Of a stretch of DNA of 64,000 nucleotides, positions 12,463 to 21,258 are shown piece after piece (the stretch's first letter is position 1; each line of letters opens with the position of its first letter). The stretch lies in contig NZ_JANHLC010000003.1 in NCBI RefSeq assembly GCF_028682395.1, positions 372,001 to 436,000 of the forward strand, given 5' to 3'. Under the pieces are notes generated by a model. It had not been told where the DNA came from. It saw nothing but the letters and a program-made list of their open reading frames with translations, and ran no database searches. A program made the translations under genes and the position numbers. This DNA comes from Pseudomonas putida (GTDB lineage Bacteria; Pseudomonadota; Gammaproteobacteria; Pseudomonadales; Pseudomonadaceae).

Positions 12463-13092
12463 ATGCTCCAACAATTTCTGCAGGATTTCGGCTATTTCGC
12501 CCTGTTTCTCGGCACGTTTTTCGAAGGCGAGACCATTCTGGTTCTGGCCGGCTTTCTCGCGTTCCGCGGATACATGGATATCAACCTGGTCGTTCTGGTG
12601 GCGTTCTGCGGCAGCTATGCCGGGGATCAGCTCTGGTACTTCCTGGGGCGCAAGCACGGGCGCAAATTGCTGGCCCGCAAACCCCGCTGGCAGATGATGG
12701 GCGACCGGGCACTGGAGCATATCCGCCGCCATCCCGATATCTGGGTGCTGAGTTTCCGCTTTGTCTATGGCCTACGTACCGTCATGCCCGTGGCCATCGG
12801 CCTGTCCGGCTATCCGCCGGGCCGCTACCTGCTGCTCAACGGTATCGGCGCAGCGATCTGGGCCGCCGCGCTGGCCGCTGCCGCCTACCATTTCGGTGCC
12901 GTACTCGAAGGGCTGCTGGGCAGCGTGAAGAAGTACGAACTGTGGGTGCTCGGTGCCCTGCTCCTGCTGGGCTTCTGCCTCTGGCTATGGCGCCGGATCA
13001 AATCGGCCCGCCTGGCCAAGCGCGAGCTGGCACAGGCCGAGGCCGCAGTAACCGCCGACCCAACGAAGCCTACGAGCCCGCCAGCCGAGTAA
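12463..13092 (+). CDS. DedA-family membrane protein
   Basis: A 209-residue DedA/SNARE-associated (VTT-domain) inner-membrane protein with the family features FFEGETILVLAGFLA, GDQLWYFLGRKHG and FRFVYGLRTVMPVAIG. These proteins are linked to undecaprenyl-phosphate or phospholipid flipping and membrane homeostasis. About four to five hydrophobic segments are seen, with a Lys/Arg-rich then Ala/Thr/Pro-rich cytoplasmic tail. The last 23 bases overlap the 3' end of the convergent sterol-desaturase-family gene. hemB is divergent. Confidence 0.92.
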   Translation: MLQQFLQDFGYFALFLGTFFEGETILVLAGFLAFRGYMDINLVVLVAFCGSYAGDQLWYFLGRKHGRKLLARKPRWQMMGDRALEHIRRHPDIWVLSFRFVYGLRTVMPVAIGLSGYPPGRYLLLNGIGAAIWAAALAAAAYHFGAVLEGLLGSVKKYELWVLGALLLLGFCLWLWRRIKSARLAKRELAQAEAAVTADPTKPTSPPAE

Positions 13093-14308
13093 CCCCCGCC
13101 CTGCTCCACTGCAGGGCAATCAGGCTGAGCAGGCTGTAGCTGAGCAGGCCAACCCAGGCCACCGGGCTGGCCGGCCACAGCCCCAGCAATGGCGCCAGCC
13201 AGGCCAGCGGCAGGTTCAACCCCAGCCGCCAGTACTCCAGTTTCAGCGCCCAGGCCCGATTCTCCAGGGCCACGCCCAGTACAAACAACCCCACGGCCAT
13301 ATAGCTCCAGCCAAGTATCAGCGCAGGCGTCGACAGCTGCATCTCGAAATTCATCAGATAGCTGCCAAGCGCTACATAGACGGCAAACTGCAGAGCGACA
13401 TAGATCTGCTGGCGCAGCCCGAGCGGCACCTCGAACTTGCGGAACTGACTCAAGTCCTGCTTGGCCAGTGGATATTTCGCAGCCACATCGGCCGGACGCC
13501 AGCCAGTCGGCATAAACCAGATCCGCACCTTGTCCCACAGCCGTTCGGCGCGCCGCGCATCCTGTGCGAGCTGGGCATAGAACTGCAGGTTGGCCCACAA
13601 CGGGTTCCAGCTGGCCAGCGGCGTGGTCACGCCAAAGATCACCGGCTCGTTATCGTCTTCTTCCTGGAAGGTGCCGAACAGGCGGTCCCAGATAATGAAC
13701 ACCCCGCCGTAGTTGCGATCCATGTAGAGAGGGTTCTGCGCATGGTGGACACGATGATTGGACGGCGAAACGAAAAACCACTCGAACCAGCCCAGCTTGG
13801 GCACGTGCCGCGTATGCACCCAGAACTGATACAGCAGGTTGAGCGCCGCCACGGTGACGAACACGCTCAGAGGCACGCCGATGACGGCCAACGGCAGGTA
13901 GAAGATCCAGCTCAGCAGAAAACCGGTGCTGGTCTGGCGCAATGCCGTCGACAGGTTGTATTCCTCGCTCTGGTGATGCACCGAGTGCGCGGCCCACAGC
14001 ACGTTGCGCTCGTGTCCCATGCGGTGCAGCCAGTAGTAGCAGAAATCATAGAGGACAAAGGCGCCCACCCAGACCCACGGGTTCTGCGCAGAAAGCTCGA
14101 ACAGCGCCAGGTGCTGCCAGGCAATGGCATAGGTCACCAGGCCGACCCCCTTGGTCAGCAGGCCGGTGGTGGTAGACAACACACCGGTACTCAGGCTGTT
14201 GATCGCATCGGCCAGGCGATAATTACGCGTACCACGCCAGTAATCGGCAAAGAGCTCGACCACAATCAACACGACAAAAAACGGCACCGCATACAGGATC
14301 AGATTCAT
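13070..14308 (-). CDS. Sterol desaturase / fatty acid hydroxylase family membrane protein
   Basis: A 412-residue integral membrane di-iron oxygenase. The histidine clusters are HRMGHE, then HHQSEEYN, HTRHV and NHRVHHAQN, which bind the two irons. Hydrophobic helices flank them, and extra helices at the C terminus make it longer than minimal family members. The substrate is unknown; lipids or fatty-acid-derived compounds are likely. The ATG at 14308 (MNLILYAVPFF) is the natural start because the 175-codon upstream extension has no coding character. It overlaps the DedA gene by 23 bases at the 3' ends. Confidence 0.88.
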   Translation of the reverse strand: MNLILYAVPFFVVLIVVELFADYWRGTRNYRLADAINSLSTGVLSTTTGLLTKGVGLVTYAIAWQHLALFELSAQNPWVWVGAFVLYDFCYYWLHRMGHERNVLWAAHSVHHQSEEYNLSTALRQTSTGFLLSWIFYLPLAVIGVPLSVFVTVAALNLLYQFWVHTRHVPKLGWFEWFFVSPSNHRVHHAQNPLYMDRNYGGVFIIWDRLFGTFQEEDDNEPVIFGVTTPLASWNPLWANLQFYAQLAQDARRAERLWDKVRIWFMPTGWRPADVAAKYPLAKQDLSQFRKFEVPLGLRQQIYVALQFAVYVALGSYLMNFEMQLSTPALILGWSYMAVGLFVLGVALENRAWALKLEYWRLGLNLPLAWLAPLLGLWPASPVAWVGLLSYSLLSLIALQWSRAGVTRLAGS

Positions 14309-14420
14309 GACGCTACCCGGGCAGGATGGTTGGCCCAAGATTAGGTGTAGCCTGGGAAAAACCCGATGACAACGAGTGACAAAGTAGTGGACATTTAACG
14401 CCATGTATTCGGAGGCAGAC

Positions 14421-15089
14421 ATGACTAAAAATATTGCGGTAATCCTTTCCGGCTGTGGCGTGTACGACGGCGCGGAAATCCATGAAAGCGTGCTCACGCT
14501 GCTGCGTCTCGACCAGCGCGGCGCCAAGGTACAGTGCTTTGCACCCAATATTGCGCAAATGCACGTGATCAACCATCTGACCGGCGAAGAGATGCCCGAG
14601 TCGCGCAATGTGCTGGTGGAGTCGGCACGGATCGCCCGCGGTGCGGTCAAGGATATCCGCGAGGCCAATGCCGCGGATTTCGACGCACTGATCGTGCCCG
14701 GCGGCTTCGGCGCCGCCAAGAACCTTTCCAACTTCGCGGTCGAAGGGGCCAATTGCAGCGTCCAGGCTGAAGTCCTGGCCCTGGCCGAGGCCTTTGCCGA
14801 GGCGGGCAAACCGGTGGGCCTGATCTGCATCACCCCGGCCCTGGCCGCGAAGATCTACGGCCCGGGCGTCATCTGCACCATCGGCAACGATGCCGACACG
14901 GCAGCGGCCTTGAACAAGATGGGGGCCACCCATGAAGAATGCGTGGTCAGCGAGATCGTCGAAGACAAGGCCCGCAAGCTGGTCAGCACCCCGGCCTACA
15001 TGCTTGCGCAGTCCATCGGCGAAGCCGCAGCGGGGATCAATAAACTGGTCGATCGCGTACTGGAACTGACCCACGAAGGCGATGCCTGA
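14421..15089 (+). CDS. elbB: ElbB, DJ-1/PfpI-like glyoxalase
   Basis: A 222-residue member of the DJ-1/PfpI superfamily named isoprenoid biosynthesis glyoxalase ElbB. MTKNIAVILSGCGVYDGAEIHE is the typical start, and the presumed nucleophile is the Cys in GLICITPALA. E. coli ElbB has weak glyoxalase activity in vitro; its physiological role is not settled. The ATG follows GGAGGCAGAC. Downstream a GCCAGCC/GGCTGGC hairpin (15091-15107) without T run lies before the converging YaiI gene. Confidence 0.93.
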   Translation: MTKNIAVILSGCGVYDGAEIHESVLTLLRLDQRGAKVQCFAPNIAQMHVINHLTGEEMPESRNVLVESARIARGAVKDIREANAADFDALIVPGGFGAAKNLSNFAVEGANCSVQAEVLALAEAFAEAGKPVGLICITPALAAKIYGPGVICTIGNDADTAAALNKMGATHEECVVSEIVEDKARKLVSTPAYMLAQSIGEAAAGINKLVDRVLELTHEGDA

Positions 15090-15124
15090 AGCCAGCCGCA
15101 GGCTGGCGTAAGAGCCAGTCGCGC

Positions 15125-15577
15125 TTATACGCGCAGCAGGCGCGTCAGGATCCGGTCCAGGGCATTGGCGAACGCCTGCTTCTCGCGTTCGCCATGGGGC
15201 GCCTGCCCCCCGCTCATCTGGCCTTGCTCACGCAGATCGGTAAACAGGTTGCGCACGGCCAGCCGCTCGCCCATGTTCTGCGCATCGAACTCCTTGCCTC
15301 GCGGGTCCAGGGCCGCCACGCCCTTCTTCACCAGGCGGTCCGCCAGGGGCACATCGCTGCAAATCACCAGATCGCCAGGCTCGGCATGTTCGACCAGGTA
15401 ATCATCGGCGGCATCCGGGCCGCTGGGCACCACGATCAACTTGACGCAGGCAAACGCCGGCTTGATCTGCGGCTGCCCGGCGACCAGCAGCACCTCGAAC
15501 CCGCGCTTGAGGGCAAACCGGACCACCTGGTCCTTGGCTGCCCGAGGACAGGCATCGGCATCAATCCAGACACGCAT
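15125..15577 (-). CDS. YaiI/YqxD family protein (DUF188)
   Basis: A 150-residue UPF0178 protein. MRVWIDADACPRAAKDQV is the conserved N terminus with the aspartates of a PIN/NYN-like nuclease fold, and LVICSDVPLADRLVKKG and LDPRGKEFDAQNM are further family blocks. A role in nucleic-acid processing is inferred from the fold only. The start at 15577 is set by the conserved N terminus. It converges with elbB and lies 78 bases downstream of the FTR1 gene on the same strand. Confidence 0.9.
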   Translation of the reverse strand: MRVWIDADACPRAAKDQVVRFALKRGFEVLLVAGQPQIKPAFACVKLIVVPSGPDAADDYLVEHAEPGDLVICSDVPLADRLVKKGVAALDPRGKEFDAQNMGERLAVRNLFTDLREQGQMSGGQAPHGEREKQAFANALDRILTRLLRV

Positions 15578-15655
15578 GCGCACACCACTCCCGTCAGTAG
15601 AAAGGCGCCATGATGCCAGTCGCGCCCACTCCACGCGACCTGGCTCAGGCGTGCC

Positions 15656-17554
15656 TCAGGACGCAGTCGCCCGGCGCTTGTCCGCCAGTTTGCTGCGGCT
15701 GTAGAGCACGATGATCGCGATAATCGCCACCGCCTGGGCGGCCAGCGAGTAGGCATCGGCATGAATGCCCAGCCAGTCGAAATCGAAAAACGCCACCGGC
15801 CGCGTGCCGAAGATCCCGGCTTCCTGCAGCGCCTTGACGCCGTGCCCGGCGAACACTACCGACAATGCGCACAACAGCGCCGCGTTGATCCCGAAGAACA
15901 GCGCCAGCGGCAACTTCGCCGAGCCGCGCAGAATGATCCAAGCCAGGCCAACCAATAGCAGCAACGCCGTTGCCCCGCCCGCCAATACGGCGTTATGCCC
16001 TGCCGGGCCGGCCTGCAGCCACAGGGTTTCGTAGAACAGGATCACTTCGAACAGTTCGCGATAGACCGAAAAGAACGCCAGGATCGCGAAGCCAAAACGC
16101 CCGCCACCGCTGACCAGGCTGCTCTTGATGTAATCCTGCCAGGCCGCAGCGTGGCGCCGGTCGTGCATCCACACGCCCAGCCACAACACCATGACACTGG
16201 CAAACAGCGCTGTGCAGCCTTCGAGCAACTCGCGTTGGGCCCCACTGACATCAATCACATAAGCCGCCAGCGCCCAGGTCGCCAACCCTGCCAGCAACGC
16301 CAGGCCCCAACCGATATTGACGCTACGCACCGCCGACTGCTGGCCTGTGTTGCGCAAAAACGCCAGGATCGCGGCCAGCACCAGAATCGCCTCCAGGCCT
16401 TCGCGCAACAGAATCAGCAGGCCGGAGATAAAGCTCAGCGACTGGCTTAGCCCGTCATTGCCGAGTAACTGCGCAGCGGCCTTGAGTTTTTCCTTGGCGA
16501 TCGCCAGGCGCTGCTGCACCTGCTCGACGGGCAAACCGTCCTGCAATGATTGCCGGTAGGCCATCAGGGCTTTCTCGGTGTCCTTGCGTACGTTGGCATC
16601 AACGTTATCCAACGAGCTTTCGACCAGCTCGAAACCTTCCAGATAGGCCGCCACGGACAGGTCATAGGCCTGCTCATGATCGCCAGCCTGGTAGGCCGCC
16701 AGACTCTTGTCGAGGGTCGCCCCGGTGTAGTCGAGCAACTGCGCCGGCCCACGGATCGCCTTCGGTGGCTGCGCTCGCTGCGCACGGAACTGCGTGGCAG
16801 CGTCCCGACCTTCGCTGGCCAGCACCTCGTTGGGGGTATGGCGTGCCAGGTCGGCGAGGTTGTAGCTGTGCTGGGCCCCTGGCGTGGGTGCCTGGGTACT
16901 GAAACTGGCGATATAGGTCGCCAGGTCCCAGCGCTGGCGCTCATCCAGTTGATCGGCGAACGCCGGCATATCCGTGCCGTCGATCCCCAGCCCCAGGGTG
17001 TTATAGAGGTCGTAGAGGCTCAGCCGGTCCATGCGTACCGCCTGCTGCAGATTGGCCGGAGGCGGCTCCAGCCCTACCCCGGCCGGCCCATCACCCGCAC
17101 CGGCAGCCCCATGGCACACCGAGCAATGCTGCGCGTAGAGGGGCGCGCCACGGGTCGGATCCGGCGTGATCACCGGCGCCTGACTGATCTCATAAGTCAC
17201 CGCCAGCCTGGCGCCCAACTGACGGGCCTGGCGAGCCACGCTGGCGCTGTCCTCGCGCTGGCTGACGGCCGTGCGCAGGCGAGCCACGCCCTGCTCCAGC
17301 TCAGCCCGCTCAGGATGCTGCGGCAAGGCGGCGACCAAGCCTTGCAACACCGTGAGAAACTCCAGTTGCTCACGGTACTCGGACGCATCGATGACCTTGC
17401 CATCCTCTACCGTCGCCGGGTAATCAGCGCCGATATAGTCGAGTAGATGCAGCGCCTGAGCGCCGCCGTCCACAGTGTTCGCCTGCAGGCCAAAGCTGCA
17501 CAGGACAAACACCGGCAACACTAGCCAGGCCAGGAAACGTGAAGGGGCGGTCAT
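15656..17554 (-). CDS. Cytochrome c - FTR1 fused iron permease
   Basis: A 632-residue fusion. A signal peptide (about 1-25) leads into a periplasmic part with one c-type haem site (Cys144, Cys147, His148, probable axial Met196). A helical spacer containing YLEGFELVE follows, then an FTR1/EfeU-type membrane domain from about residue 372. The two REXXE iron motifs are REGLE at 384-388 and RELFE at 499-503; RELLE at 441-445 is a further copy. It probably oxidises and imports ferrous iron, the cytochrome taking the electron. ATG 17554 is preferred over an in-frame TTG at 17578. A palindrome sits just upstream. Confidence 0.9.
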   Translation of the reverse strand: MTAPSRFLAWLVLPVFVLCSFGLQANTVDGGAQALHLLDYIGADYPATVEDGKVIDASEYREQLEFLTVLQGLVAALPQHPERAELEQGVARLRTAVSQREDSASVARQARQLGARLAVTYEISQAPVITPDPTRGAPLYAQHCSVCHGAAGAGDGPAGVGLEPPPANLQQAVRMDRLSLYDLYNTLGLGIDGTDMPAFADQLDERQRWDLATYIASFSTQAPTPGAQHSYNLADLARHTPNEVLASEGRDAATQFRAQRAQPPKAIRGPAQLLDYTGATLDKSLAAYQAGDHEQAYDLSVAAYLEGFELVESSLDNVDANVRKDTEKALMAYRQSLQDGLPVEQVQQRLAIAKEKLKAAAQLLGNDGLSQSLSFISGLLILLREGLEAILVLAAILAFLRNTGQQSAVRSVNIGWGLALLAGLATWALAAYVIDVSGAQRELLEGCTALFASVMVLWLGVWMHDRRHAAAWQDYIKSSLVSGGGRFGFAILAFFSVYRELFEVILFYETLWLQAGPAGHNAVLAGGATALLLLVGLAWIILRGSAKLPLALFFGINAALLCALSVVFAGHGVKALQEAGIFGTRPVAFFDFDWLGIHADAYSLAAQAVAIIAIIVLYSRSKLADKRRATAS

Positions 17555-17571
17555 GGGGGAGGATCCAAATG

Positions 17572-17595
17572 GAAACAATAAGTAACATATTGTTC
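17572..17595 (-). promoter_or_regulatory. Inverted repeat in front of the FTR1 permease gene
   Basis: GAACAATA on the minus strand and its inverted copy TATTGTTT flank 7 bases; the ACAATA/TATTGT core is perfect (17575-17580 with 17588-17593). The 19-base 6-7-6 spacing resembles a Fur box but the sequence does not match GATAAT well. It begins 18 bases upstream of the chosen ATG, suitable for repression by an unknown regulator. Confidence 0.4.
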
Positions 17596-17599
17596 ACTC

Positions 17600-17749
17600 T
17601 CAATCGTCCGCACTCAAGGGCTCGCAGGCACAACTGACCATTCTTTCGTCGCCCGGCCAGAGTTCAGGCTGTTTTCGGGCTTGCCAGCGCTGTACCCGAC
17701 TATCGAGCAGCCCCCGGCTATTGGTGTTCAGGGAGTCCTCGCGCACCAT
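17600..17749 (-). CDS. Possible small polar protein upstream of FTR1 gene
   Basis: A 49-codon ORF (MVREDSLNTNSRGLLDSRVQ ... CACEPLSADD) that I do not recognise. It is strongly hydrophilic, with a Trp- and Arg-rich middle and a CAC motif near the end. Codon choice is moderately GC3-rich, and a GAGGGCGG lies about 7 bases before the ATG. It ends 45 bases before the iron permease gene, on the same strand, so it could be a leader cistron. The longer in-frame version (start 17878) is less likely. No family evidence; treat as tentative. Confidence 0.35.
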   Translation of the reverse strand: MVREDSLNTNSRGLLDSRVQRWQARKQPELWPGDERMVSCACEPLSADD

Positions 17750-17982
17750 GGCCAACCGCCCTCGCCGGCCCTTGCTCCTGAGCGGCGCGTTGCCGCACTC
17801 GGATGCGTGCGGCCGAACCTCATGCGACGGCGAACTCAATACCGCCAGCGAGCACTGGCAGGCCAGGAAGATAGACACGGCATGGGCTCGGTCAAACTCG
17901 ATACTGGCTGAAACCTACGCGTGTCTGACAGCGGCCTTAGCAGGAGCGAGTCTTACCACTCCTGCCATTTTGCATCAGGGAA
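17750..17982. other. Intergenic region between LysE exporter and FTR1 unit
   Basis: No convincing gene. It contains a 7-bp inverted repeat GCAGGAG (17940-17946) / CTCCTGC (17959-17965) with a 12-base loop just past the LysE stop codon. There is no T tract on the minus strand, so it is at best a weak terminator. The promoter for the FTR1 unit probably lies here. Confidence 0.3.
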
Positions 17983-18615
17983 TCAGACCGCGGCTTTACG
18001 GATGGTGGCCAACAGTCCTGCCGCGCCCACGAACAGGCCGGCGAAGGTGCGGTTCATGCGCCGCTGCTGAGCGGGCGTGCGCAACAGGCGCAGCACCTGC
18101 GAAGCCAAACCGGTGTAACCCGCCATCACGATCAGGTCGACGCAGACCATGGTCACCCCTAGGATCAGGTACTGGGACACCAGCGGTGCATGGGGATCGA
18201 TAAATTGCGGCAGCACCGCGAGCATGAAGACCAGCGCCTTGGGATTACTGATATTGACCAGGAAGCCGCGAAACACCAGGGCCAGGGGCTTGCCGATGGG
18301 GCGAATGGCCGCGTCATCGCTCAGGTCGGTGGGCAACGCCCGCCATTGCTTGACCGCGAGATAAACCAGATAGGCTACCCCAAACCACTTGATCGCATAG
18401 AAGGCCGTGGCCGAAGTGGCGAGAATCGCCCCGACGCCCGCCGCGACAATCGCGATCTGCAGGGCCAGGCCCAGTTGCAGGCCAAGAGCGTTCCAGTAGC
18501 CACGCCAGAAACCGTACTGCAAGCCACAGGACATCGACGCAATGGCGCCAGCGCCAGGAGAAAGGCTGATTACCCAGCACGCTGCAAAAAAGGCCAGCCA
18601 CGTCTCAAGGACCAT
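17983..18615 (-). CDS. LysE/RhtB family amino acid exporter
   Basis: A 210-residue inner-membrane exporter of the RhtB type with about six hydrophobic helices and the family pattern SLSPGAGAIASMSCGLQYG near the N terminus, followed by NISNPKALVF in the middle. Related proteins export homoserine, threonine, lysine or homoserine lactones; the substrate here is not known. Start codons GTG (18618) and ATG (18615) are adjacent; the ATG gives the usual family start. It is co-directional with the MscS-like gene, 89 bases further upstream. Confidence 0.88.
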   Translation of the reverse strand: MVLETWLAFFAACWVISLSPGAGAIASMSCGLQYGFWRGYWNALGLQLGLALQIAIVAAGVGAILATSATAFYAIKWFGVAYLVYLAVKQWRALPTDLSDDAAIRPIGKPLALVFRGFLVNISNPKALVFMLAVLPQFIDPHAPLVSQYLILGVTMVCVDLIVMAGYTGLASQVLRLLRTPAQQRRMNRTFAGLFVGAAGLLATIRKAAV

Positions 18616-18704
18616 CACGCACCCCGCAAAAGAACTGTTACAAAGCCCTAAGCTAATCCGCGCGCGCTCGCTTGACCATCATTTTTTACGGCAAAGGCCC
18701 AGTC

Positions 18705-19298
18705 TTACTGGCCCGGAAGGTTTTCGCTGGAGCTGGGGGCCAAGAGGTCGCTGCCACGCCAGCGGCGAACCGAGCGCTGGAAGAACAGACTGTTGGGCAC
18801 CTGCACCATCGCACTGCCGGTGCCCAGCTCGGCCGGCTCGACCAGGGTGGTGTAGAGCAGGTTGATCGCCACCACACGGCCCTTGATCCCCGGCTTGTCG
18901 GTGGTATCCACCAACTCGACCACATCGCCCAAGCGAAATGGCCCAACGGTAAAGATCAAAATGGCACACAGTAGGTTCGACAGCACACTCCACATGGCGA
19001 AGAACGCCACGGCCGCAACGGCGACAAAGCCGGACAAAGCAGTCCATAGCACCGTGGCAGATACGCCCAGGCGTTCGAGCACAAAAATCAGGGCACTGCC
19101 CATGATCAGCCAGCGCAGACCGCCCCGCAGCGGCATCAACAACTGCGGCGGGAAGGGATAACGCTCGCCCAGACGAGTCAGGCCCCGGGCGACAAAGCGT
19201 TGGGTCAGGTAACCCGCCAGCAGGATCAGCAGGATCTGCAAACCCATCCACAGGGGTTCGACCCAGGCGGCCGGCAAACCCAGCTTGAACCCGTCCAT
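18705..19298 (-). CDS. Small MscS-family mechanosensitive channel protein
   Basis: A 197-residue protein with three hydrophobic segments in the first 120 residues. An MscS beta-domain signature follows (FTVGPFRLGDVVELVDTT, GRVVAINLLYTTL, VQVPNSLFF). It is much shorter than E. coli MscS (286 residues) and ends soon after the beta domain, so the cytoplasmic cage is mostly missing. It may still form a small channel. Its ATG overlaps the yheS stop (TGATG), so the two are translationally coupled. Confidence 0.85.
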   Translation of the reverse strand: MDGFKLGLPAAWVEPLWMGLQILLILLAGYLTQRFVARGLTRLGERYPFPPQLLMPLRGGLRWLIMGSALIFVLERLGVSATVLWTALSGFVAVAAVAFFAMWSVLSNLLCAILIFTVGPFRLGDVVELVDTTDKPGIKGRVVAINLLYTTLVEPAELGTGSAMVQVPNSLFFQRSVRRWRGSDLLAPSSSENLPGQ

Positions 19299-21208
19299 CA
19301 GGAGAGCGCCTCGAGCTCGGCCTGCATCGTCTCGACCCGCTCCAGGGCCTCCATCCAGGCCTCCTCCAGCTCGCCTTCGCGCACTTTCAGCTTGGCCTGC
19401 TCGGCCAGCAGATCGCGCAGCTCATCCTTGCGTGCCGCCTCGTAGACAGCACTATCGGCCAGACTGGCTTCGATTTTCGCGAGCTTCTCGTGGAGCTTGC
19501 CCAGTTCGGCTTCCAGCTTGTCGGCTTCGCGCTTGTGCGGTGCCAATTGCTGACGCAATGCCGCAGCGGCCTGGCGCTGGGCCTTTTTATCGGTCTTGTC
19601 GGCGTTCACCGGGGCGGTGCTGACCGGCGCGTTGCGCTGACGATAATCCACCAGCCAGCGCGCGTAATCTTCGAGGTCGCCGTCGAACTCCTGGACCTTG
19701 CCATCAGCCACCAGCAGGAAATCGTCGGTGGTGCTTTTAAGCAGGTGTCGATCGTGGGAAACCACCAACACCGCACCGCTGAACTCCTGCAGAGCCATGG
19801 TCAGCGCCAGGCGCATTTCCAGGTCCAGGTGGTTGGTCGGCTCGTCGAGCAACAGCAGATTCGGCCGCCCCCAGGCAATCAGCGCCAGGGCCAGGCGGGC
19901 TTTCTCGCCACCGGAAAAATTCAGCACCGGCTCGTCGATCCGCGCACCCCGGAAGTCGAAACCGCCAAGGAAGTCACGCAGCGTCTGCTCGCGCTCGGTC
20001 GGTGCCAGGCGTTGCAGATGCAGCAACGGGCTGGCTTTCGGGTCGAGAGAGTCGAGCTGGTGCTGGGCAAAGTAGCCCACCACTAGGTTCTCGCCACGCA
20101 CCAGGCGCCCGGACAGCGGTTGTAATTCGCCGGAGAGGTTTTTGATCAGGGTCGATTTACCGGCACCGTTCGGCCCCAGTAGCCCGATACGCGCGCCGGG
20201 GGTCAGTTGCAGCTTGACCTTCTCCAGGATGGTCGTCTCGCCATAGCCCAAGCGGGCATCGGACAGGTCGAGCAAAGGGCTGGAGATTTTTTCCGACTCA
20301 CGGAAGACAAAGTCGAAAGGCGAATCGACATGGGCCGCAGACAATTCCTCCATCCGCTCCAGGGCCTTGATCCGGCTCTGGGCCTGACGGGCCTTGGTCG
20401 CCTGCGCCTTGAAGCGCGCGATGTATTTTTCCATGTGGGCGCGCTGCGCCTGCTGCTTCTCGTACGCCTGCTGCTGTTGGGCCAGGCGCTCGGCGCGGGT
20501 CCGCTCGAAGGCACTGTAGCCGCCGCGATAGAGCGTCAGCTTGCGCTGTTCGACATGGGCCACATGATCGACCACGGCATCGAGGAAGTCGCGGTCGTGG
20601 GAAATCAGCAGCAAGGTGCCGGGGTAGCTCTTGAGCCACTCCTCCAGCCAGATGATGGCGTCGAGATCCAAGTGGTTGGTCGGTTCATCGAGCAACAGCA
20701 GGTCCGATGGACACATCAGCGCCTGTGCCAGGTTCAGGCGCATCCGCCAGCCACCCGAGAAATCGCCGACCTGGCGATCCATCTGCTCATTGGTAAAGCC
20801 CAGCCCGGCCAGCAGCTTGCGGGCCCGCGCATCGGCGGTATAGCCATCGGCACTGTCCAGCTCGGCATGCAGGCGCGCCTGGGCAGCCCCGTCGTGGGCG
20901 GCTTCGGCAGCCGCCAGCTCGCGCTGGACCTGACGCAAGCGCAGGTCACCATCGAGCACATAGTCGACCGCCAGGCGTTCGAGCGTGTCGACCTCCTGGC
21001 GCATGTGCGCGATGCGCCAGTCGGCCGGCAGCAGGCAATCGCCGGAGTCCGGGGTCAATTCACCGCGCAGCAAGGCGAACAGGCTGGATTTGCCGGCACC
21101 ATTGGCGCCGATCAGGCCGGCTTTGTGGCCGGCGTGCAGGGTCAGCTCGGCGTCTTCTAGCAGACGTTGCGGGCCACGCTGTAAAGTCAGGTTCTGAAGT
21201 CGAATCAT
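19298..21208 (-). CDS. yheS: ABC-F family ATPase, YheS type
   Basis: A 636-residue ABC-F protein with two ATPase domains and no membrane part. Walker A loops are GANGAGKSS and GPNGAGKST, and signatures are FSGGWRMRLNLAQAL and FSGGEKARLALALI, with LLLLDEPTNHLDL in each half. A charged coiled-coil extension closes the C terminus. Length, motifs and start match E. coli YheS, a ribosome-associated factor. The ATG at 21208 (MIRLQNLTLQRG) is the family start; the 11 extra codons upstream are unsupported. It is divergent from the TIGR02444 gene by 50 bases. Confidence 0.95.
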   Translation of the reverse strand: MIRLQNLTLQRGPQRLLEDAELTLHAGHKAGLIGANGAGKSSLFALLRGELTPDSGDCLLPADWRIAHMRQEVDTLERLAVDYVLDGDLRLRQVQRELAAAEAAHDGAAQARLHAELDSADGYTADARARKLLAGLGFTNEQMDRQVGDFSGGWRMRLNLAQALMCPSDLLLLDEPTNHLDLDAIIWLEEWLKSYPGTLLLISHDRDFLDAVVDHVAHVEQRKLTLYRGGYSAFERTRAERLAQQQQAYEKQQAQRAHMEKYIARFKAQATKARQAQSRIKALERMEELSAAHVDSPFDFVFRESEKISSPLLDLSDARLGYGETTILEKVKLQLTPGARIGLLGPNGAGKSTLIKNLSGELQPLSGRLVRGENLVVGYFAQHQLDSLDPKASPLLHLQRLAPTEREQTLRDFLGGFDFRGARIDEPVLNFSGGEKARLALALIAWGRPNLLLLDEPTNHLDLEMRLALTMALQEFSGAVLVVSHDRHLLKSTTDDFLLVADGKVQEFDGDLEDYARWLVDYRQRNAPVSTAPVNADKTDKKAQRQAAAALRQQLAPHKREADKLEAELGKLHEKLAKIEASLADSAVYEAARKDELRDLLAEQAKLKVREGELEEAWMEALERVETMQAELEALS

Positions 21209-21258
21209 AATGGCGGCGGAGTCTACCAGCTTCGCTCGCAACTGGCTTGGGTAGGAAG

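Noticed and set aside
15091..15107. GCCAGCC/GGCTGGC hairpin after elbB as an intrinsic terminator or REP element
   Set aside because: No T tract follows, and it is a single copy in the window, so neither label is supported.
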